A DNA stretch of 64,000 nucleotides from NCBI RefSeq assembly GCF_014656475.1, contig NZ_BNCM01000001.1:310001-374000 (forward strand), in the 5' to 3' direction. The DNA comes from Sinomonas cellulolyticus (GTDB lineage Bacteria; Actinomycetota; Actinomycetes; Actinomycetales; Micrococcaceae). Of this stretch, positions 35,296 to 44,773 are shown one piece after another (position 1 is the first letter of the stretch; the number at the start of each line of letters is the position of its first letter). Both the position numbers and the translations under genes were made by a program. The notes under the pieces were generated by a model. The model did no database searches. It was not told the DNA's origin and saw only the letters and a program-made list of their open reading frames with translations.

Positions 35296-37460
35296 ACACC
35301 GCCATGACGTCCGACTCCCCCTTCGACGCGTTCGCAGGCCTCGCCTCACAGGTGCCGCACGAGATCGTCACGCACTCCCTCGTCCAGGATGTCGTCCTGG
35401 CCGCCGCCCCCGGCGCTCCGCCCATCCGGCTCGCACTCCTCACGCTCGACAACGGCCTAGACCACACGAAGCCGACCACCCTCGGGCCGAACACGCTCAT
35501 CGAGCTCGGCACCGCCCTCGAGGGCCTGAAGGCCCGCGCGGCTGCCGGCGAGATCGACGCCGTCGCCATCACCGGCAAGCCCTACTTCCTCGTGGCCGGT
35601 GCGGACCTCTCGACTGTCAAGACCCTCCGCGACCCCGCGGCGGGCAAGCAGATGGCGCGCCTCGGCCACGCCGCATACGACCTCCTCGCGGGCGGCCTCG
35701 GCGTGCCCACCTTCGCGTTCATCAATGGCGTGGCACTCGGCGGCGGCCTCGAGATCGCGCTCGCCTGCGACTACCGGACGGTCTCGTCGGGAGCCGCAGG
35801 CATCGGACTGCCCGAAGCCTTCATAGGCCTCGTCCCGGGCTGGGGCGGCGTCGGGCGCCTGCCGCGCCTCATCGGCCCCGAGGCCGCGCTGAAGGTCATG
35901 ATCGAGAATCCGCTGAACAACAACCGGACCCTCGGCGGCGCACAGGCCTTCGGGCTCGGCATCGCCGATGCACTGTTCGAGCCCGCCGACTTCCTCGAGC
36001 AGTCGCTCCAGTGGGCCGCCTCGGTGCTGCGCGGGGACACCGCCGTCGAGCGCCCGCATGCCGTCGAGCCACTGACCGACCCGACGGCCGCCGAGCGGTG
36101 GGCCTCCGCGGCCGCAGCCGCCCGCGCCTTCGTCGCCGCGAAGACCTCGAACGCCGCCCCCGCGCCCGGCAAGGTCCTCGACGTGTTCGAGGCAGGCGCA
36201 ACGGCGACCCAGAAGGAATCCGCAGCGCTCGAGGTCGAGGCGCTCACGGAGCTCATGCAGACCCCGCAGTTCCGCGACACCGTCTACGCCTTCCTGGACC
36301 TCACCCAGAAGCGGGCCAAGCGGCCGGCCGGCGCGCCGGATCCCCGGCTGGCCCGGCCCGTCACCAAGGTCGGCGTTGTGGGCGCCGGGCTCATGGCGAG
36401 CCAACTCGCGCTCCTGTTCGCCCGCCAGCTCAAGGTTCCGGTCGTCATGACAGACATCGACCAGGCCCGCGTGGACAAGGGCGTGGGCTACGTCCACGCC
36501 GAGGTAGACAAGCTCGCGGCCAAGGGCAGGATCTCACACGACGCCGCGAACCGCACCAAGGGCCTCGTGAGCGGCTCGGTCTCCAAGGACGAGTTCGCCG
36601 ACGCCGACTTCGTCATCGAGGCCGTGTTCGAGGAGCTGTCCGTCAAGAAGCAGGTGCTCGCCGAGGTCGAGGCGGTGGTGAAGCCGGAGTGCATCCTGGC
36701 CACGAACACATCCTCACTGTCCGTCACGGCGATGGCAGCGGACCTTGCCCACGCAGAGCGCGTCATCGGCTTCCACTTCTTCAACCCCGTGGCCGTCATG
36801 CCGCTCGTCGAGATCGTTCGGGTCCCACAGACGGACGAGGCGGTGCTGGCGACAGCGTTCGTCCTGGCCAAGGGCCTGAAGAAGACTGGCGTCCTCGTCA
36901 AGGACGCCGCAGCCTTCGTGGTCAACCGCGTGCTGCTGAGGCTCATGGGGGAGGTCACGGCTGCGTTCGACGAAGGCACCCCCGCGGACGTCGCGGACAC
37001 CGCCCTCGCGCCGATGGGACTGCCCATGACGCCGTTCACGCTCGCCTCGATGGTGGGCCTGCCGGTCGCCCAGCACGTGGCCGAATCGCTCCGCGCGGCC
37101 TTCGGCGACCGATTCCACGTCTCGGCGAACCAGCAGGCGCTCATCGACTCCGGGATCACAGGGCTCTGGGCGCCCACCGCCGACGGCGCGCACGAGGTCC
37201 CGGCGACGACCCAGGCGCTCCTGCACTTCGACGGCACGCCCTCGAGTGCCGAGGAGGTCCTCATCCGGTGCCAGGACGCGCTCGCTGAGGAGATCGGACT
37301 CCTGCTCGAGGAGGGGGTCGTCGCAGGCCCCGAGGACGTCGACCTCTGCATGATCCTCGGCGCAGGCTGGCCCATGCACCTCGGAGGCATCACGCCGTAC
37401 CTGGACAGGGTCGGCGCGTCCCAGCGGGTCAATGGCAAGCCCTTCCACCCCGAGGACTGA
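35292..37460 (+). CDS. fadB: Fatty acid oxidation multifunctional protein (hydratase/dehydrogenase)
   Basis: A 722-residue fusion. Residues about 1-280 form the enoyl-CoA hydratase domain, with the oxyanion loops VAGADLS and NGVALGGGLE and catalytic Glu in GLPEAFIGLVPGWGG. Residues about 340-520 form the 3-hydroxyacyl-CoA dehydrogenase NAD domain (VGVVGAGLMASQLALLFAR) with IGFHFFNPVAVMPLVEIV. The C-terminal dehydrogenase dimer domain follows. The start is GTG 35292, overlapping the fadA stop, or the ATG at 35304. It works with fadA. Confidence 0.94.
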   Translation: MNTAMTSDSPFDAFAGLASQVPHEIVTHSLVQDVVLAAAPGAPPIRLALLTLDNGLDHTKPTTLGPNTLIELGTALEGLKARAAAGEIDAVAITGKPYFLVAGADLSTVKTLRDPAAGKQMARLGHAAYDLLAGGLGVPTFAFINGVALGGGLEIALACDYRTVSSGAAGIGLPEAFIGLVPGWGGVGRLPRLIGPEAALKVMIENPLNNNRTLGGAQAFGLGIADALFEPADFLEQSLQWAASVLRGDTAVERPHAVEPLTDPTAAERWASAAAAARAFVAAKTSNAAPAPGKVLDVFEAGATATQKESAALEVEALTELMQTPQFRDTVYAFLDLTQKRAKRPAGAPDPRLARPVTKVGVVGAGLMASQLALLFARQLKVPVVMTDIDQARVDKGVGYVHAEVDKLAAKGRISHDAANRTKGLVSGSVSKDEFADADFVIEAVFEELSVKKQVLAEVEAVVKPECILATNTSSLSVTAMAADLAHAERVIGFHFFNPVAVMPLVEIVRVPQTDEAVLATAFVLAKGLKKTGVLVKDAAAFVVNRVLLRLMGEVTAAFDEGTPADVADTALAPMGLPMTPFTLASMVGLPVAQHVAESLRAAFGDRFHVSANQQALIDSGITGLWAPTADGAHEVPATTQALLHFDGTPSSAEEVLIRCQDALAEEIGLLLEEGVVAGPEDVDLCMILGAGWPMHLGGITPYLDRVGASQRVNGKPFHPED

Positions 37461-37490
37461 GGAGACGCCGGGGACCACGGCGCGAAGGCG

Positions 37491-37523
37491 GGAGGCACCG
37501 CAGGCTGAGCCTGCGGTGCCTCC
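37491..37523. terminator. Bidirectional terminator between fadB and convergent gene
   Basis: A perfect 15-bp stem (GGAGGCACCGCAGGC and its complement) with a TGA loop, 30 bases after fadB and 27 bases after the stop of the converging gene. Confidence 0.88.
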
Positions 37524-37550
37524 GCACGTCCAGCGCGTGTGCCGGGTGCC

Positions 37551-38165
37551 TCAGCTCGGCGGGAAGCCCTTCTCGAGGAACGCGCCGAGCCGGGGGTCGA
37601 CGCCGTCGCACACCTCGGCGCCCGAGGTGCTGGCAAAGGAGAGGGCCCCGGCCCACGCGCTGCGGACCACGGCGCCCTCGTGCGTCCAGTAGCTGGCCAC
37701 GCGCATGCCGCCGGCGGTGGCATCGAACCGCTCGGCCCGGAGCATGCGCCCGTCCGGGAGATCCACCGTCTCCGCCGGGAGCCTGCGGATCTCGGCGGGT
37801 GCTGGGGGCTCCTCCGGCGCGGTCTCCTCGACCCGGTGGTAGGACGCCGCCTCCCGGCGTGTGGAGGCGAGCTGCGAGACGAGCAGGTACTCCCCGCTGG
37901 CAGGGAGGGTGTCCGCCTCGAGGCCTGCATCCTCGCGCCACGATCCTGCGGTCACGCCGCCTGGCTCCTGCCGGTAGAGGAACGCCTCCCACGTCCGTCC
38001 GTCCCGGCTGAGCCGGAGGAGGGACTCGGAGGTGAAGAGCGCGCCGGAGCCGTCCTCGAAGGCCACGCGCGTGGTGAGCACCTCGCCGTCGAACGCCCGG
38101 CGGACGGCCCCGCGCCGCGTACCTGCCACCCAGAAGCCCTCCCACCGGTCCCACGCACCGCGCAC
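37551..38165 (-). CDS. Uncharacterised 204-residue protein
   Basis: I do not recognise a family. The start is GTG with AGGAGG 4 bases upstream, which makes translation convincing. The protein is soluble and rich in strands: MRGAWDRWEGFWVAGTRRG, LTTRVAFEDGSGALFTSES, WEAFLYRQEPGG, YLLVSQLASTRREAASYHRV, and a final MRVASYWTHEGAVVRSAWAG. The repeated Trp- and aromatic-rich strands suggest a lipocalin-like or other beta barrel. A Pro/Glu-rich linker lies near residue 115. It stands alone, ending at the shared terminator. Confidence 0.7.
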   Translation of the reverse strand: MRGAWDRWEGFWVAGTRRGAVRRAFDGEVLTTRVAFEDGSGALFTSESLLRLSRDGRTWEAFLYRQEPGGVTAGSWREDAGLEADTLPASGEYLLVSQLASTRREAASYHRVEETAPEEPPAPAEIRRLPAETVDLPDGRMLRAERFDATAGGMRVASYWTHEGAVVRSAWAGALSFASTSGAEVCDGVDPRLGAFLEKGFPPS

Positions 38166-38303
38166 TCGTCCTCCTCCGTGTCATCCGGTGGGCAGCCTCA
38201 GGGGCAGCCGCTGGCCCGGCGATCCGACCCTACCCGATATGCAGGTCCTTCCCCTGCGGGGCCGGAGCACCCCTGACGCCGAGTCTCACAGCCGGACGGC
38301 GTC

Positions 38304-39824
38304 TCACGCCGGGGCGAACCTGCCCTCCTTGAGGGACAGGACGCGGTGCGCATGGAGGCGCGCCCAGCCGAGGGCATGGGTGGAGAGCACGACGGCGGCG
38401 CCCCCCTCGGCGGCAGCCGCCACCACGGCCTCGAGCCGGGCCAGGCCGTGGCGGTCGAGGCCCACGGTGGGCTCGTCCAGCAGCAGCACGCGCGGCGCCC
38501 GGGCAAGGACCGTGGCGAGGGCCAGGAGGCGCTGGCCCGAGGCGGAGAGGTCGTACGGGTGGGTTCCGGCGGATCCGGCGAGCCCGACGGCCTCCAGCGC
38601 CTCGCCGGCACGCGTGCGCGCGGCAGTCCTGCCGAGCCGGATGCTCCCCGGGACCCGCAGCCGCAGGCCGAATGCGACCTCCCTCGCGGCCGTGCGCTCG
38701 AAGAGCTGGTCCCGCGGCTCCTGGAAGAGGGTCCCCACCGCGGCCGCGACGCGTCCCGCCGGCATCCCGGCGATGTCCGCCCCCGCGACGAGGACGCGTC
38801 CTCCGGCCGCCCTGGCCAGGCCCGCGAGGTGCCGCAGCGCGGTCGACTTCCCGGCACCGTTGGGGCCCGTGAGCGCGAGCACCTCGCCCGCGCGGACCTC
38901 GAGGTCCGCCCCGTCAAGGACCCGCGACGCGGACCCCGGGTACGAGAAGCTGACCCTTTCGAGCCTCGCGAGCGTGATGGTTCCACGGGCGTGGCCGACG
39001 GCGGCAGTGGCGAGGGGTACACCGTCCTCATCGGCCGGGTCGGTTGGGAGGACGCCCGAGCGCGCGAACGCCTCCGTTGCGAATACGGCCTCCGGCGTGC
39101 CCTCGGCGGCGGCCGTGCCGCCGTCGAGCAGGATCGCCTCGTCCGCGCTCCGGGCAAGCCTGTCCGCGCAGGCGCCTGCGACGACGACCGCGACGCCCTC
39201 CGCCCTCAGACCGTCGATCAGGCTCCCCAGCGCCATCCGGCCCGAGCCGTCCAGCGATGCCGAGGGATCGTCGAGGACGAGGACGGACGGTCTGCCGACG
39301 ATCGCGCACGCCAGGGCAAGGCGGCGCTGCTCACCGCCCGAGAGCCTCGAAGGGTCGCGCTCAAGATGGTCGCCGAGACCCACGGCGCAGGCCGCCTCCC
39401 GGACACGCTCCCGCATCGGACCGCGCGGCACGGCGCGCTGCTCGAGGGCGAAGGCGAGTTCCTCGCCGACGCTCACGGCGGCGCCCGTGAGGAGGTCGGC
39501 TGCGCGCTGCGGCACATACGCCACGTGCTGTCCCCAGGCACCGAGGCTCAGACGCGGATCGTCGGGCCGGCCGCGGAACGTCAGACGCGCTCCGGGGGCT
39601 TCCGGGCCGAGCCCGAGGTGCCCCTCGAAGCGCCCGCGCCCGGGGGCCACCGCCCAGCCTGCCAGGATCTTCGCGAGGGTCGACGTGCCGCTCCCGGAGG
39701 CGCCCAGGATGGCCGTCAGGGAGCCCTCCCCGAGCGCGAGGCGGATGTCGCGGAGGAGGGGCGTGGCGCCGTCGTACGAGAAGCTCGCCACGTGGGCCGT
39801 GAGCACCGCCCTTCCAGCGCTCAT
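38304..39824 (-). CDS. ECF transporter ATPase, two fused ABC domains
   Basis: A 506-residue fusion of two ABC ATPases (EcfA1-EcfA2 like) that powers an ECF-type importer. Domain 1 (about 7-250) has GASGSGTST at 41-49, where the invariant Walker A Lys is Thr47. It also has an intact signature LSGGE (161-165), Walker B LVLDD with Asp186 for the catalytic Glu, and no switch His. Domain 2 (about 285-506) has intact Walker [10 protein letters not shown] (320-328), Q-loop Q368, Walker B LLLDE and switch His482. Its signature is LSASG. The start overlaps the EcfT stop by 4 nt. Confidence 0.9.
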   Translation of the reverse strand: MSAGRAVLTAHVASFSYDGATPLLRDIRLALGEGSLTAILGASGSGTSTLAKILAGWAVAPGRGRFEGHLGLGPEAPGARLTFRGRPDDPRLSLGAWGQHVAYVPQRAADLLTGAAVSVGEELAFALEQRAVPRGPMRERVREAACAVGLGDHLERDPSRLSGGEQRRLALACAIVGRPSVLVLDDPSASLDGSGRMALGSLIDGLRAEGVAVVVAGACADRLARSADEAILLDGGTAAAEGTPEAVFATEAFARSGVLPTDPADEDGVPLATAAVGHARGTITLARLERVSFSYPGSASRVLDGADLEVRAGEVLALTGPNGAGKSTALRHLAGLARAAGGRVLVAGADIAGMPAGRVAAAVGTLFQEPRDQLFERTAAREVAFGLRLRVPGSIRLGRTAARTRAGEALEAVGLAGSAGTHPYDLSASGQRLLALATVLARAPRVLLLDEPTVGLDRHGLARLEAVVAAAAEGGAAVVLSTHALGWARLHAHRVLSLKEGRFAPA

Positions 39825-40636
39825 CCGGCACCTCCCGAGGCCACGCGGACGAGGGCCGGCAGCACGACGGATCCGGCGATGAGCACCCCCGCGGCCACGA
39901 GCGTCCAGCGGAGGCCGCGCTGGGCCCGGGAGTCCGGCTCGTCCAGGTAGGCCGTGCGCGGGCCGGGGAGCGTCTGGCCGCGGGCGTCGAGGGCCGTGGC
40001 GCGCTCGCCGGCCTCGTCGACGAGCGCGAGGACGAGCGGCAGGATCTGCAGGCGCGCCGCGAGGACGCGTCCGCCGGGCCCCTGCCGGACCACGAGCCCG
40101 CGAGCCTCCTGGGCCTCGCGGATCCGGCGCAGGCGCTCGGTCACCGCAGCGGCGAGGCCGAGCGCCGAGGCCAGGACGTATCCGAGGGACGAGGGAACTC
40201 CGCGCCGGATCAGCGCGGTCCGGAGCACACCGACGTCGACCCACACCGAGAAGGCGAGCATGACCGCCACGAGTGCGGCCGTCCTCAGCACGAAGGCGCC
40301 GGCGTACGCGAGCCCCTCGGCGGTGACGCGTGCGGGACCCCACACCGCGAGCACCGTGGTTCCCTCGGGGAAGAAGAGGCCATGGATGCCGAACGCCCAC
40401 AGGGCGAAGGGCACCACGACGACCGACGCCGCCGCTGCCACGCGCCGGAGGGTGCCCGCCCGTGCAGAGGCGGCCGCCGCGAGTGCGATGGCGGCCGCCC
40501 AGACTGCCCAGTGGGTCCACGCGAGGCAGGCCACGGCTCCGGTCGCAGCAAGGGCGAGGCCGGTGAGCGGATTGAGCCGTGCGGCCGTGCGCCGTGCGGC
40601 CGTGCGCCTCGCAGGAGGAGCCGGATGGTCAGACAG
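39821..40636 (-). CDS. ECF transporter transmembrane subunit EcfT
   Basis: EcfT couples the ATPase to the substrate-binding S subunit. The C-terminal half has [19 protein letters not shown] and [15 protein letters not shown], the two coupling-helix motifs (A-R-G) that dock on the ATPases. The first membrane helix begins [13 protein letters not shown], upstream of the first available GTG (40534). No ATG, GTG or TTG opens the frame early enough. CTG at 40636 would read (M)[10 protein letters not shown] and overlaps the EcfS stop region. The start is therefore uncertain: CTG start, frameshift, or a shorter protein from 40534. Confidence 0.75.
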   Translation of the reverse strand: MSDHPAPPARRTAARRTAARLNPLTGLALAATGAVACLAWTHWAVWAAAIALAAAASARAGTLRRVAAAASVVVVPFALWAFGIHGLFFPEGTTVLAVWGPARVTAEGLAYAGAFVLRTAALVAVMLAFSVWVDVGVLRTALIRRGVPSSLGYVLASALGLAAAVTERLRRIREAQEARGLVVRQGPGGRVLAARLQILPLVLALVDEAGERATALDARGQTLPGPRTAYLDEPDSRAQRGLRWTLVAAGVLIAGSVVLPALVRVASGGAG

Positions 40637-41450
40637 CTGGCGCCGCCTCGGCGTCCTGCTTCCTCTCGGGAAGCACGCGGTAGCGTCGGACGAACTCGAA
40701 GCGCTGCGTCACGCGGCGCGGAAGCACGAAGGCGAGGAGTGCTGCTGCCGTGAAGGTCACCGGCTTGTCCCAGAGGTCCGAGAAGAAGGAGCCCTTCACG
40801 ACCGCATCCACGAGCGAGTCCCCCGTGGCGCGGAAGAAGGCGATGACGGCCCCGGTGGCACCGGTCGACGTGCCCCCGAAGACGGCGACCGCCACGCTCG
40901 ATCCGATCACCGCCGCCACGCCACCCGTCACGAGGCCGGCGACCGGAATCCACCAGAAGCGCCTGACCGCGCCGATGCGGGCCGTGAGGCCGGCGAGCGC
41001 GCCGATCACGGCGGCCCCGGCGGCGAAGGGGATGAGGGTCGGGTTGAAGAAGCTCCACACAATCGTGCTGAGCAGTCCGGTGGCTGCCCCGGCGGCCGGA
41101 CCGGCGAGGAATCCGACGAGAACGGTCCCGATCGAGTCGAGGTAGATCGGCACGAGGGCGGTCCCGACGAACTGGCCCAGCACGATGTTCAGCACGAGCG
41201 CCACGGGGATGAGGGCGAGCGTGGTGGTGGGAAGGGTCGGGAGGATGCCCGCGAAGAGGAGAACGGCCGCGAGTCCGTATCCCGTCAGTGCCACGAGGGC
41301 CGCTGCCGCCGAGGGCTCGTCGACCGGCTCGGCGGGAGACGTGAGGACGAGGTAGAGGAAGGTGGCGACGATGGCCGCGGCGCCCAGGACGATGAGTACG
41401 GTCCTCAGGGGCGAGCGGCGCGGGGCGTCTTCTGTCAGGGGGTGCGACAT
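40629..41450 (-). CDS. ECF transporter substrate-binding (S) subunit
   Basis: A 273-residue polytopic membrane protein with about six to seven hydrophobic segments. YLDSIGTVLVGFLAGPAAGAATGLLS is the small-residue-rich helix typical of S components, which meets EcfT. TIVWSFFNPTLIPFAAGAAVIGALAGL follows. The C-terminal tail is basic (RRVTQRFEFVRRYRV). The ligand is not readable from sequence; the adjoining nucleoside hydrolase suggests a nucleoside or its base. It is followed directly by EcfT and the fused ATPase. Confidence 0.86.
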   Translation of the reverse strand: MSHPLTEDAPRRSPLRTVLIVLGAAAIVATFLYLVLTSPAEPVDEPSAAAALVALTGYGLAAVLLFAGILPTLPTTTLALIPVALVLNIVLGQFVGTALVPIYLDSIGTVLVGFLAGPAAGAATGLLSTIVWSFFNPTLIPFAAGAAVIGALAGLTARIGAVRRFWWIPVAGLVTGGVAAVIGSSVAVAVFGGTSTGATGAVIAFFRATGDSLVDAVVKGSFFSDLWDKPVTFTAAALLAFVLPRRVTQRFEFVRRYRVLPERKQDAEAAPAV

Positions 41451-41546
41451 GGCCGGGGCGCGTTCCTTTGCGTGGCTTCTGGATGTTCTGCCGTTCCGCC
41501 TATGTCACCTCGGCGTACGCCGGACGGGCCCGACGCACAGCAGATT

Positions 41547-42617
41547 CTAGCCCACGCGGCGGGCAAGCGCCCCGAGCGAGCGCACGAGTTCGTCGAAGGC
41601 CTCCGCCGGACGGTTGTCGCTCACGATCTGTGCGCTGGCCGGTTCGCCCCACAGTCCGCGATAGTCCGCGACGGTGGTGCCGAGGAGCCGCGGAGCGGCG
41701 GTCTCGACGTGGACGGCGGCGGAGCGGGTGGAGTAGCGCGCCGTTCCGGCCGCGACGCTCGCGGCAAAGTAGTCGTGGACGTGGGCCACGTAGCCCTGGT
41801 CGTAGTGGCGGTGGAACTCGAAGTAGAACCGCAGCATGTCACTCACAGTCCGCACGAGCTGGTTGGACGCGCCGCTCCGCGTACCCTCGGCCTGCTCGGG
41901 CAGGACGAGCTCGGGCTCGGCGCATCCGGCCGCCTCGGCGAGGGCGGCCAGATGCTCCGGATGCATCTCGATGCGCTCGGTTGTCTCGAGGGCGCACACG
42001 ACCGGCAGGCGGTCCTCGGGGCGCCCGGCGAACGCCGCGAACACCTCGGCCGCCGCGTGGGGGTCAACGTGTGTGTTCCACTCGGCGGTGGGCGTCGTGT
42101 TGCCCTGGTAGTAGTAGGCGCCGCCCATGATCACGACGCCGGCGAGCAGCTCGGGCAGTCGGGGCTCGGCCCGCAGGGCGAGGGCGAAGTTGGTCAGGGG
42201 CGCCGTGATGAGCGCCGTGAGCTCGCCGGGCCGCGCGCGGGCCTGCTCGATCCACAGATCGACGGCGTCACCCGCCTCGGGTGTGCGGCGCGCCCGCGGG
42301 AGGTGGGCGTAGCCGATGCCCTGGGGCCCGTGCGTCTCGGGCGTCGTCACGAGGGGGATCTCGAGAGGCGCCCTCGCCCCGATGGCCACGGGCACATCGC
42401 CTCGGCCGCACAGCTGGAGGAGCGCGAGGTTGTTCGCGGCCACCTGGTCGGCGTCGACGTTGCCCGGGGTGCTCGTGACGGCCATAAGGTCAACGTGGGG
42501 CTGGCTGCACAGGTACAGCAGGGCGAGGGCGTCGTCGATCCCCGTGTCGCAGTCCATGAGGACGGCCACAGGGTCGCGGCGGGGTTCGTGCGGCACTGGG
42601 CGCGCGGCGTCGTGCAT
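41547..42617 (-). CDS. Inosine/uridine-preferring nucleoside hydrolase
   Basis: The 356-residue enzyme splits ribonucleosides into base and ribose. The calcium-binding N terminus is AVLMDCDTGIDDALALLY (DTGxDDA). Further family elements are ITAPLTNFALAL, VIMGGAYYYQGNTTPTAEWNTHVDPHAA and a late HVHDYFAAS segment. It lies 96 bp ahead of the EcfS start and 24 bp behind an aldo/keto reductase, so import and cleavage of nucleosides look linked. No strong ribosome site is seen. Confidence 0.92.
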   Translation of the reverse strand: MHDAARPVPHEPRRDPVAVLMDCDTGIDDALALLYLCSQPHVDLMAVTSTPGNVDADQVAANNLALLQLCGRGDVPVAIGARAPLEIPLVTTPETHGPQGIGYAHLPRARRTPEAGDAVDLWIEQARARPGELTALITAPLTNFALALRAEPRLPELLAGVVIMGGAYYYQGNTTPTAEWNTHVDPHAAAEVFAAFAGRPEDRLPVVCALETTERIEMHPEHLAALAEAAGCAEPELVLPEQAEGTRSGASNQLVRTVSDMLRFYFEFHRHYDQGYVAHVHDYFAASVAAGTARYSTRSAAVHVETAAPRLLGTTVADYRGLWGEPASAQIVSDNRPAEAFDELVRSLGALARRVG

Positions 42618-42641
42618 GTGCGGAAGACCGGGTGTCCGGGC

Positions 42642-43619
42642 TCAGAACAGGGCGATCCGCGGGGTGCGCGGGAAGATCTCGTCCAGCTCCGCGAGGTCCT
42701 CCGGGCTCGGGTCCCACGAGGCGGCTTCCGCGTTCTCCCGGATCTGCTCGGGCTTCGTGGCCCCCGCGATGACGCTCGCGACGGACGGCTGCGCGGCGAG
42801 CCAGGAGAAGGCCACCTGGAGCTCGGTGAGGCCGCGTTCCTCGGCGAAGGCGGAGAACCGCTCGAGCTGGTCCCAGTCGGCGTCGTGGACCAGGTTGGTG
42901 CGCGTGTGGGACAGGCGCGAGCCCTCCGGAGCGGTCCCGCGCGAGTACTTGCCCGTCAGCAGCCCGTTGGCGAGCGGGAAGTACGGCAGGACGCCGAGCC
43001 CGTAGGCCTCGGCCGCCTCGGTGACCTCCAGCTCTGCGCGGCGGTCGAGGAGGTTGTAGTGGTTCTGGCTCGAGATGAACGGCGTGTGTCCGCCCATGCG
43101 GGCCACGAACTCCGCCTCCGCGATCTGCCACCCGGAGCGGTTGGAGTGGCCGATGTAGCGCACCTTGCCCTCGCGCACGAGGTCGTCCAGCGCCGAGAGC
43201 GTCTCCTCGATGGGCGTCTGCGTGTCCGGCGTGTGGTACTGGTAGAGGTCGATCCAGTCGGTGTCGAGCCGCCGGAGCGAGGCGTCCACGGCCTTGCGGA
43301 TGTATCGGCGCGAGCCGCGCGCGCCGAAGTCGTTGCCGTTGGCACCGTGCATGTCCATGCCGAACTTGGTGGCGACCACCACGTCGTCGCGGCGGCCCTT
43401 GAGCGCGCGGCCGAGCATCTCCTCGCTCAGGCCCGGGGTCCTGCCGTAGACGTCTGCGACGTCGAAGAGCGTGATGCCAGCCTCGATGGCGGCGTGGACG
43501 ACGGCGTCGGTGCCCTCCTGCGTCTCGGTCGGGGTGTTGGCCCGGCCCAGGTTGTTGCACCCGAGGCCCACGGTCGAGACGGTCAGGCCGGAGTGCCCGA
43601 GGCGGCGGTAGTCAGTCAT
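42642..43619 (-). CDS. Aldo/keto reductase
   Basis: A 325-residue NADPH-dependent reductase with a TIM barrel. The catalytic tetrad is visible: Asp in ITLFDVADVYG, Tyr in the same motif, Lys in VVVATKFGMDM, and His in LYQYHTPD. FSWLAAQPSVASVIAGATKPEQIRENAEA is the cofactor-binding end. The N-terminal MTDYRRLGHSGLTVSTVGLGCNNLGR is standard. Substrate unknown. It is the first gene of the run leading to nucleoside hydrolase and the ECF transporter. Confidence 0.93.
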   Translation of the reverse strand: MTDYRRLGHSGLTVSTVGLGCNNLGRANTPTETQEGTDAVVHAAIEAGITLFDVADVYGRTPGLSEEMLGRALKGRRDDVVVATKFGMDMHGANGNDFGARGSRRYIRKAVDASLRRLDTDWIDLYQYHTPDTQTPIEETLSALDDLVREGKVRYIGHSNRSGWQIAEAEFVARMGGHTPFISSQNHYNLLDRRAELEVTEAAEAYGLGVLPYFPLANGLLTGKYSRGTAPEGSRLSHTRTNLVHDADWDQLERFSAFAEERGLTELQVAFSWLAAQPSVASVIAGATKPEQIRENAEAASWDPSPEDLAELDEIFPRTPRIALF

Positions 43620-43640
43620 GGTGCCAGACTACCCGTCGGT

Positions 43641-44198
43641 TCAGATGGAGAATCCCCTCGCGCCCGCAGGGGCGTGCCTGACCTTGAAGGCCTCGGGGTC
43701 GGTCGCCGGCGCGACCGCGACGGTGAGTTTCGTGAAGTCGCTCGTGGCCCCGCGCAGGCAGGTCTTGATCGCCGACACAGCCTTGCCCGGGTCCACGCAG
43801 GTCGTGAAGATGTTCAGCTTCCCGGAACCGATCGAGCTTCCGTCGACGGTGCCGAGACCGCGCCACGCGAGGTGCGATGACAGGGCCTGGGCGGCCTGTC
43901 GCTCAAGGTGCCTGTCCCGGTCGGTGCCCTCCCGGGTCTTGAGGGCGAACTGGGCCACGACGCGCCACAGGTCCGCCTTGCCCAGGTCCTCGTAGCCGTC
44001 CTGGGCGCACTGGGCCATGAAGGCGTCCATGAGGCCCTCGGCGGCGGCAGCATCGACGTCGTCTGTCGTGCTGGTCGCCGAGACGTGACCGACGGCACCG
44101 TGGTTCACGACGAACTGGGCTGCCTCCTCGTCGTGCCATGCCTCGCGGAACTCGAGGTCCCCGCCCTCCGTGCGGCGGTACAGGCGTGTGTAGCTCAC
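43641..44198 (-). CDS. Uncharacterised 185-residue protein downstream of DUF402
   Basis: I do not recognise a family. The GTG start overlaps the DUF402 stop (GTGA), with AGGAG about 6 bases ahead. Translation is therefore probably coupled to DUF402. The protein opens [24 protein letters not shown] and has an acidic helical middle (DDVDAAAAEGLMDAFMAQCAQ). No membrane or signal segment is visible. Function unknown. Confidence 0.74.
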   Translation of the reverse strand: MSYTRLYRRTEGGDLEFREAWHDEEAAQFVVNHGAVGHVSATSTTDDVDAAAAEGLMDAFMAQCAQDGYEDLGKADLWRVVAQFALKTREGTDRDRHLERQAAQALSSHLAWRGLGTVDGSSIGSGKLNIFTTCVDPGKAVSAIKTCLRGATSDFTKLTVAVAPATDPEAFKVRHAPAGARGFSI

Positions 44199-44773
44199 GT
44201 GTGCTCCTTCCGTCCGAGCGCCAGCCAGGCGTCGGAGATGCCATCGAACGGGCCCGTCGCGTCCCGTACGGCGAGGTGGAGGCGGGCGCACTCATCCCGT
44301 ACCGCCGCGACGAGCTCCGCCGGATATTCCATGGTCTCGGTGTGCGCGGCGAACTCGTCCTCGTCATCCACGAAGACGCCGTGGCGCGCAGACCGGATCA
44401 CATCGAGGTCCATGTCCACCATGTGGAACTCGACGACACCCGGGTGGCCCTCGCCCGCCGGTTCGCCGATGCGGCGCCAGGAGAGGTCCCACGCGAGGTC
44501 GACGTAGACCCTGAAGTCACCCGGATTGGTGTCGTCGTAGAACGTCACGGCGTAGCGGCCCTCGCGCGGCACGAGCAGCACGGCGTCCGAGCGCGTGTGC
44601 AACGCGGCCCCCGGGCGCGAGATGAACTCGCCGCGGCCCTGGTAGATCCACCAGCCGTGGTCGTCCTCGCCCAGCCCGTAGCCGGGCACTACCCAGTGAG
44701 GGCTTCCGTCCCACTTCCGGTTGCGGGCGACGACGAGCTCCCCCGGCCGCGGCCCCTCGCCCGCCGTCGTCAC
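44195..44773 (-). CDS. DUF402 domain protein
   Basis: A 192-residue protein with the DUF402 barrel: [40 protein letters not shown], and [29 protein letters not shown]. The paired acidic residues in the last two segments bind metal in related proteins, some of which hydrolyse nucleoside phosphates (FomD, Ntdp). Substrate here is unknown. GTG start overlaps the dxs stop by 4 nt, and its own stop overlaps the next gene, so dxs-DUF402-hypothetical form one coupled unit. Confidence 0.85.
   Translation of the reverse strand: MTTAGEGPRPGELVVARNRKWDGSPHWVVPGYGLGEDDHGWWIYQGRGEFISRPGAALHTRSDAVLLVPREGRYAVTFYDDTNPGDFRVYVDLAWDLSWRRIGEPAGEGHPGVVEFHMVDMDLDVIRSARHGVFVDDEDEFAAHTETMEYPAELVAAVRDECARLHLAVRDATGPFDGISDAWLALGRKEHT

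Noticed and set aside
38343..39950. Long plus-strand frames opposite the ECF ATPase
   Set aside because: Typical GC-rich shadow frames; the minus strand carries ABC motifs in the right order.
40285..41058. Alternative minus-strand frame spanning the EcfT/EcfS border
   Set aside because: Arg/Pro-rich, no membrane helices, overlaps two well-supported transporter genes in other frames.
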